64,000 nucleotides of DNA, taken from NCBI RefSeq assembly GCF_033807715.1, contig NC_084591.1:33427090-33491089 (forward strand), read 5' to 3'. The notes below the pieces were generated by a model. It searched no databases and was not told the DNA's origin. It saw nothing but the letters and a program-made list of their open reading frames with translations. Below, piece by piece: positions 54,901-64,000 of the stretch (its first letter is position 1; every line of letters starts with the position of its first letter). The DNA is from Cololabis saira (lineage: Eukaryota > Chordata > Actinopteri > Beloniformes > Belonidae). Position numbers and translations under genes: made by a program.

Positions 54901-57744
54901 TAATCATTTTTGGTCATTATTGTGGGATGTGAGCACTATTTGGCCTCAACTCCGTTATGGACACTATGGAATTGGTCTGAACTCTATTAAAACATATTAT
55001 TGTAATTAAAACATATTTTTTCTATGAATCAGATGTCCCTCACTCTAATTCAATAATTGAGAACATAAAAAATGCTGACAATATCACACATTTGCTATTC
55101 CTCCACCTGAAATAGCATTTTTTTTAACCAAGGGCCTCCTGGACTTTGAGTTAAAGTTATTTTAACTTCAGAATGTGAGTCAAAAAATTATATTTGTATG
55201 ATCTTCTAAACATTTCAGACAACCTCCAACCATCAATAGATGATGTTTTCATAAACAATGATAAATAATTGATAAAAAATGTATACGTGTGACAGAGTTG
55301 AGCCTTGTGTGACGGAGTTGAAAATCGTAACGGAGTTGAGGAAACAAACAAAGCTTACCATACCAATCTTTTTTAAACTGTCAAATCTACCCTCAGATTT
55401 TCTATAGAGGTTGTCCAGAAAAAGTAAGTCTCTAGGCCATTCCAGCTAGAAGTTATGACAGTTTAAACACATATGCTCAACTCCGTCACATTCAAACACG
55501 TAACGGAGTTGAGTGTGACGGAGTTGGATTTTTTCCTCAAGATGACCGCTGCTCCCCACATGGTGGGTAACAAAAGAGCACATGGCATGCATGAAATTAA
55601 GGTATAATATGTATACTTACAATGACAGATATAAATTTGAAAAACAATACCTCTCTATCTTTTTTTCATGTAACTGAGTTGAGTTGTTATGATTGACGAC
55701 CACAGTATCACAGTATAGATCACTGAAATAAGTTATGAAAGAGCACACTTAAATTTTGTCTGAAGTCTGTTGTCTGAAGACTTGTATGATGCAACTTCCT
55801 GTTTGTGATTTCATATGGACTGGTCCAATTTTCGGGGAAGGGGAGGGGGGTAATGATTTGTGGGACGGAGTTGAGCGAATACTAGGGGACGGGACTAAGT
55901 ACTGTGATTTTACTGAAAAATCATAAATATATTTTGAACAAAAATATTGCAAACAAAAAAGCACAGACAGATGCACATTTTGATGTGGTCATTTATGTTC
56001 TTTATCTCCATTATATTGTCCATATCACAATTACACTTTCATGGAAGGCTATCGGGGACATGAAAAAATAGGTGGTGTCAGCTGGAAAAAAGACACGTAA
56101 TTTCTGATAGAAACTTAGTATTTATATATGTTTTATACTGTATTAAAGGGGACATCTTTGTGCATAAGGAGAGATGCTAAACATAGATTTTGGTGAAAGA
56201 TTGGATAAAATACACTTATAAACATCAGTGGGACAGGAAATGCACCGGTTTGGAAGAATGACCCAGTTAGGAAAAGAAATGAGTTATATTTGCAGGAAGA
56301 ATGGGACGAAATGACACCGCTATCCTCTCTGCTATTTAGTTATTTGGCCAGGAGAAGGCACCATGTCACCGTAGATGGAGTTACGTCCTTAGTGACACAT
56401 AACAACAGGTGGCGGCTGAGGTCGGCGGTAACTCACCGGTGACCAGCACCGCGTGTCCCCCGCCGCCGCTCACCGTCTGGACGGCCCCGGGCTGCGGGCC
56501 AGCGCCGGCGGAGAGCCGGGGCGCGGACTGGTCCTCCGCGTGTCCCAGTCCCAGCTGTCCATAGCTGTTGGCTCCCTGACGGAGAGAGACACGAGCAACT
56601 TTTACTGCTCGAGTTACAGTTGAACAGGTAAACTCCATAGACATATAAACGTAGACGCCGCATCGAGTGGTTTTGTCCGCTGCTGCGATACGTCAACGTC
56701 GCCGCCATATTGGATGTGGCAAGACTGCGCCTGAAACTAATACAAGTAAATTGACTTATTTTCATAAAGAAACAAAGAAACTTACGTTCTACGTCTCATT
56801 TATTCATCCACACACGCACTAATATACTTGGGAAACAGTTAGGCACCAAATATAATATATTTAATTTTCTGAGATGGCAAAAAAAATAACTTTATTGATC
56901 CCACATGAAGTAATTCATGTTATATCAGCTATAGAGAACAAGGTAGTGCCGAAAAACAATATATATCCCCCCTCACAAAAATAAGAAAAATAGAGAAACA
57001 TATTTTCTCATCAACAAAACAAATTTAAAAATGTTCAAATAACAAATAACATATTTGAAACATTTTTCAGACAATATCTGTCAATATCTCTCTAATATCT
57101 CTAATAACTGAAAAAATCTGGTTCAAGTGTTATTTTGTTACTTGAAAATTTTTAAATATGTTTATGTAAAATATGCTTTGTGGATGAGAAAATATGTTTC
57201 TCTATTTTTCTTATTTTTGTGAGGGGGGATATATATTGTTTTTCGGCACTACCTTGTTCTCTATAGCTGATATAACATGAATTACTCCTATGTGGGATCA
57301 ATAAAGTTCTTATTTTTTCCATATGAGAAAATTAAATATATTATATTTGGTGCCTAACTGTTTCCCGAGTATATTAGTGCGTGTGTGAATGAATAAATGA
57401 GACGTAAAACGTACATTTCTTTGTAGAAAGGCGCTTTATGAAAATAAGTCAATTTACTTGTATTAGTTTTAGAGCGCAGTCTTGCCACATCCAATATGGC
57501 GGCGACGTTGACGTACGGCTCAGCGCTCGATGGGGCGTGTATGGTAAACTCGCCACCGTGTTTACGTCGCAGCTCGTGCACGTGAAACTGACGTTGGCAG
57601 AAAGTAACGCTAACGTGTCACCTGTGCTGAGTATACGACACACTGGTGAACAGAAACGCGACTTTGACAACTTAATACGGGGAATTAACAACAACAACTT
57701 ACCCATGCCTTTATACAGCACTCCGGACGCGAGCTTGTTTCCAT
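45965..57744 (-). CDS. sergef: secretion-regulating guanine nucleotide exchange factor (RCC1-repeat protein)
   Basis: RCC1-type beta-propeller protein; the mammalian homologue (DelGEF) binds the exocyst component Sec5 and affects secretion. Eleven exons in phase: 57744-57703, 56575-56437, 53415-53263, 52250-52156, 52030-51973, 51880-51767, 51657-51595, 51510-51352, 51230-51064, 49883-49847, 46149-45965; 403 residues (human 458). RCC1 blocks visible in order: GANSYGQLGLGH, CGQNQRGQLGLGH, ACGWDFTLLIT, CGSNAFGQLGVG, AAGLRHSLAV, WGSNKHGQL, SGWTHIIAQT, WGRGDYGQLGR, CGSEHNLAIVGG, SWGWNEHGMCGDG, GCGAGHSMAVC. Start at 57744 in GGTGCCATGG gives METSSRPECCIKAW joined to GANSYG. The tail after the last blade is short. 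Its place between kcnc1 and tph1 supports the name. Confidence 0.94.
46150..49846 (-). other. sergef last intron
   Basis: 3.7 kb, with a 17-bp poly-G run at 46221-46237 about 70 bp before the last exon in gene sense. No exon or recognised repeat family otherwise. Confidence 0.5.
49847..49883 (-). CDS. sergef: sergef 37-nt microexon
   Basis: TTCACAG|ATCACG at the 5' side and GTGG|GTAAGTG at the 3' side frame 37 nt coding ITCGSEHNLAIV plus one base. This is exactly the stretch missing between exons 51230-51064 (ending HGATQ) and 46149-45965 (starting GGC...WGWNEHG), and it restores both phase and the RCC1 GSEHNLAI block. Confidence 0.92.
53690..53965 (+). pseudogene. decayed LINE reverse-transcriptase end, first copy
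   Basis: In sergef intron 2. Reads THAFITSWLNYCNSLN...SSLSRPQRV, a worn version of the THAFISSRLDYCN...SSLxRLQLVQN block of fish LINEs, with stops further on. Antisense to sergef. Confidence 0.75.
54005..54604 (+). mobile_element. LINE 3' end, second copy, different family
   Basis: 122-codon frame with IHAFIFSRLDYCNGIFTG, RQLQLIQNAAAKVLINT and WNKLPVDLRSAPTLISFKSG, an internal deletion before the last block, then AATAAACTTGCCTTGCCTTGCC as tail. The different tail and sequence from the copy at 22396 show a separate family. Inactive fragment in sergef intron 2. Confidence 0.85.
54755..56264. mobile_element. 1.51-kb DNA element with perfect 24-bp terminal inverted repeats
   Basis: Left end GGGTCATTCTTCCAAACC... 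(54755-54778) and right end ...GGTTTGGAAGAATGACCC (56241-56264) are perfect 24-bp inverted copies. AGTT flanks both (54751-54754 and 56265-56268), a likely 4-bp target duplication. The interior is AT-rich, has no transposase-size frame, and repeats the word ACGGAGTTGA or close variants about nine times in both orientations. Non-autonomous; the superfamily cannot be named from these features. Confidence 0.85.
56656..57538. repeat. large inverted repeat in sergef intron 1
   Basis: Arms about 56656-57050 and, inverted, 57135-57538 match closely over roughly 360 bp, with small indels, around an 85-bp loop. Each arm holds a GCCGCCATATTGG (YY1-like) word, an ATATAATATATTTAATTTTC stretch and a TTTATTGATCCCACAT word that reads ATGTGGGATCAATAAA on the other strand. 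It lies between sergef exons 1 and 2. Confidence 0.85.
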
Positions 57745-59380
57745 GGCACCGAGTGAGCGATTTACGACAACTGTCGTGAAGCACAGCGCTCAGCTTCACT
57801 TCCACGTCACCGAGTCACGTGGGAGAGCCGCATGTGTGCAAAGAGCGCTCAAAAACAACTGAGCAGTATGCGAAAAAGCAGTAAGAGAAAAAGAAGATAA
57901 AAAGGTAATTGGGTAAAAACAAATCGCAGTTCAACATCACCACAAACAAAAGCTTCCAAAACCATTATTATTTAAACACCTTTTTGCCATCCATCCATCA
58001 GTTTTTGCCAGTTGAATTTGTCAATCTTTGCATCATACTGCATTTGAATATGTAAAATCTTTTGAGATACAAAACCAGAATTTTTGAGAGAGACATTTGA
58101 CTGACACAACGTGTAAAAGAACTACAAGAAAGTTTTTTTTTTGGTCTTTGCAACTAAACTTTTCACTTCAAGACCAGTGTTTAACAGTGCTGATGTTGGT
58201 GTCAACATCTATATGCATACAATGTAAGAATCATTTGCACAAGTTTTATTTGCAGGCTTTTTGGAAGGACATCCATTTGGAGACATTTCATTAGATGTTT
58301 CTCATAAGCATAATAAATATTTAGTAGAAACTTGTGTGGGATGCATGGTGGTACAAATGTTAGATATTTTTGTCTAAAGTGTGTTTTTAACCGAAAAATT
58401 ATTTCATTTTTCTTTTTTCTTAAATTACTCAAATTTAAATTAGTTGAAAAAGTTAAAAACATTCTAAAAGCTATTATTTATTTATTTATTTATTTCAGTG
58501 ACTGTATGTAATTTACACTAAAAACCCAAAGGCCATCTTCACGTTTTTTTACAATTTCCATCCATACTATACTACTACCACTACTACTAATAAATAATAT
58601 CAATTATTAGTGTTAGTAGTGGTAGCAGTAGTAGTATTACTAAATACTATATCCCCATAAATGTATTTTTATATATTTCCTCACTTGTTCTTTTCATCTT
58701 TGTCCTTCATTTTGCTGTATTATTTTGCAGTAAAGAGAAAAGTCATTTACATTTCCTGAACCAAAAAAAAAGGTTAACCCATGATTTTCATAAAGCAAAA
58801 AGATAAACACTTCCCCTTGTAAAATGTACTACAGCAATTAATATGGTTCAACTAACAATGGGTTACTTACCCCTAACTGATCTGCGAGAAGAATAGTTCT
58901 TATTCCTGTGTCTGCTTTTTGGAAGACGCATTATGGAAAACAATGTTACTTTGCTCAAAAAACCCATATTGCTTTGGATCAAGTAAACACAAAGATCACT
59001 TAATCTTTTAGAATTTGATGAATAACTGACCAATGCCTGTTATAAGCCTAGAACGATAATAGTGAAGGGAGAAATGTGATTTAGAAAGTGAACTTGAACG
59101 ACCAGCAAAAATCAATTCACTGCAGAATTCACAGCAGTGTTATAAAAGTTAAATTAAGAGTATTTCCATGCACACAATACAAAGAAAACTCAAGTTATTG
59201 GGCCAAAACCTCTATAAAGCCTCAAGACAGCCATTTATCAGCGAGGGGAATGAATGGTTTTGCCTGGTTTTAGGAAGCATAAAGATGAGGTCATGATGTC
59301 TTAGTCGAGGTTTTCCGTGCTCTGGAGAGAATGCATCATTTGGTGATTAAAAGGACAAGCGTTTGAGGATATAATAGACA
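57745..59380. other. spacer between sergef start and tph1 end
   Basis: AT-rich. The first 120 bp next to the sergef ATG (57745-57860) are GC-rich and probably its promoter or leader. At 58568-58650 an imperfect palindrome of ACTACTACC / GGTAGTAGT-type trinucleotides is seen. No gene found. Confidence 0.45.
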
Positions 59381-59382
59381 TT

Positions 59383-59388
59383 TTTATT
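59383..59388 (-). terminator. tph1: tph1 poly(A) signal candidate
   Basis: AATAAA on the minus strand, about 760 bp past the tph1 stop codon. Chosen by position; other AT-rich signals nearby are possible. Confidence 0.35.
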
Positions 59389-60148
59389 AAATATTTTTTA
59401 TAGTTTGATACACAATCTACTTCTTATATCTATATTTTCTTTTTACAGTAGAAAAATAATATTTTGATTTCCAGAGTACTACAATTATATTCACTTTAAG
59501 CAGAGGTATTCAAAATCATCACTGTAAGATAAATTGCTTACATGGGCCAAATCTGTCATAATCAATTATGAAAGCCTTCTTATAACACTAGTTATAGTTG
59601 TAACTTTCATAATTTTTGTCAGTAGTACACAAAAGAGAAACATGTTACATACACCAAAAGAATACAAACAAGATACATTTCATACGCATCACTGAAGTCA
59701 AGAAAAGTAAACGTGAAGAAGAGTGAAATCACTTACAAAAGAAAAAGGAAAAATCAGATAACAAAACACACGACTGCAGAGTTGACAGTAAAAATAAACC
59801 ATGTAGACGTTTGCAACAGCTGTGATTGTTATAAATATACACTGAAGTATACCATGAAAGCACGTTGATGGTTTGCAATACAGAATCTAATACATCCAAG
59901 TACAATGGAAGCAAAAATTGTGCCTCAGCTTAAGCAGCTCTTTGGGTTTGTGAATTGTCCTGACATTAATGGCTAAGTAGATAGTGTCAGTCATATACCA
60001 TACAGTAGAGACAACCTAAAACAAGATGCACATTCATTACACTGACAAAGAGCAATACACAAGCAAAATCTCTACAGTGGTGCTGGGGAGGACACAGCAA
60101 GTGTGGACGTGGGCTTCAGGTGGCTAACTCCAGCTGAACTGTGGGTCG

Positions 60149-63416
<3,268 letters not shown>

Positions 63417-63754
63417 TGTGTAGACAGCTCGGCAGAGCAGTTTTCGGTGAGCCCTGGTCGGTAATATCCCAGAAAGCATTAGTGCATGGACACTAGATCA
63501 GGGCACTCGCTGGGGTCAACTCTTTGCGTCTCGGTTTAACGAAGATGAACTTGTCTCTGTCTCAAAGAATCGCCTTACAGCAATCTCATTTACAGAGCGG
63601 GGAAGCCTATTATTAGCTCCCTGCGTGCTGAAATCCTATCAGACATTAGGCAGCGTTTAATCACTCAGCAAACATGTTTTGAGCTGTGAATTATTGAAGA
63701 GGTTGCTTTAAAACTGTGACGTCCGCTTATTATTAAATATTAATATTATGTTTA

Positions 63755-63756
<2 letters not shown>

Positions 63757-63836
<80 letters not shown>

Positions 63837-63837
63837 C
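63757..63837. repeat. ATT microsatellite, about 27 copies
   Basis: TTATTATT run about 340 bp upstream of the proposed tph1 ATG. The few hundred bases between them are the probable promoter region; I see no clear TATA box. Confidence 0.95.
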
Positions 63838-64000
63838 AGGTTTTATTCATATTTTTTATTTATATTTTTCATTTATATTTTTCTGAGGGGAAAATGCAGG
63901 ATTTTGGTGTTTTAACGATTAAAAAAAAGCAATGTTGAACAGTTTACACCCTTAAAATGATAAAGCACTATTTGCGCTTTCGTGGACTGCTGTCGTCACA

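Noticed and set aside
57449..57805. 118-codon minus-strand frame covering sergef exon 1
   Set aside because: It runs in the frame out of phase with exon 2; only ATG 57744 to 57703 in the other frame joins GANSYG.

Overview
The window is vertebrate nuclear DNA, almost certainly from a teleost fish. It carries intron-split vertebrate genes with clean GT/AG boundaries, compact introns, long microsatellites, and fish-type transposon debris (CR1/L2-like LINE ends, short TIR elements, foldbacks). The species cannot be named from the sequence. No bacterial, viral or CRISPR features were seen. Five protein-coding genes can be assembled exon by exon with consistent reading phase. They are pkp3 (minus, 1-11202, 3' end beyond the left edge), cd81 (minus, 19234-32344), kcnc1 (plus, 34751-41147 plus a likely alternative last exon at 43522-43631), sergef (minus, 45965-57744) and tph1 (minus, 60149-63416).

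Layout. 1-11.2 kb is pkp3, a desmosomal armadillo protein, with a 17-bp minisatellite in intron 1. 11.2-19.2 kb is intergenic. It holds one copy of a 0.6-kb dispersed repeat, a 1.1-kb array of octamer then hexamer repeats, and a GC-rich patch beside a perfect CRE palindrome. 19.2-32.3 kb is the tetraspanin cd81. Its introns contain a foldback joined to the second 0.6-kb repeat copy and a dead LINE end, a hAT-type MITE with an 8-bp duplication, and a LINE insertion with a 64-bp target duplication. 32.4-34.7 kb separates the divergent cd81 and kcnc1 starts and holds a TIR element carrying a nested foldback. 34.7-45.1 kb is the Kv3-type channel kcnc1, with three possible C-termini. 45-57.7 kb is the RCC1-repeat gene sergef, including a 37-nt microexon, a 1.5-kb TIR element of unassigned class and a 0.9-kb inverted repeat in intron 1. 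57.8-64 kb is an AT-rich spacer, tph1 and its upstream region.

Context. The order and orientation kcnc1(+)-sergef(-)-tph1(-) matches human 11p15, and pkp3 and cd81 also lie on human 11p15. The block is therefore ancient synteny rather than a functional operon. The gene products act separately: desmosome plaque, tetraspanin web, fast-spiking K+ current, secretion/GEF-like function, and serotonin synthesis. I found no convincing new gene system. The most unusual items are the 1.5-kb TIR element repeating a GGAGTTGA motif, the inverted repeat beside the sergef promoter, and the alternative kcnc1 ends.
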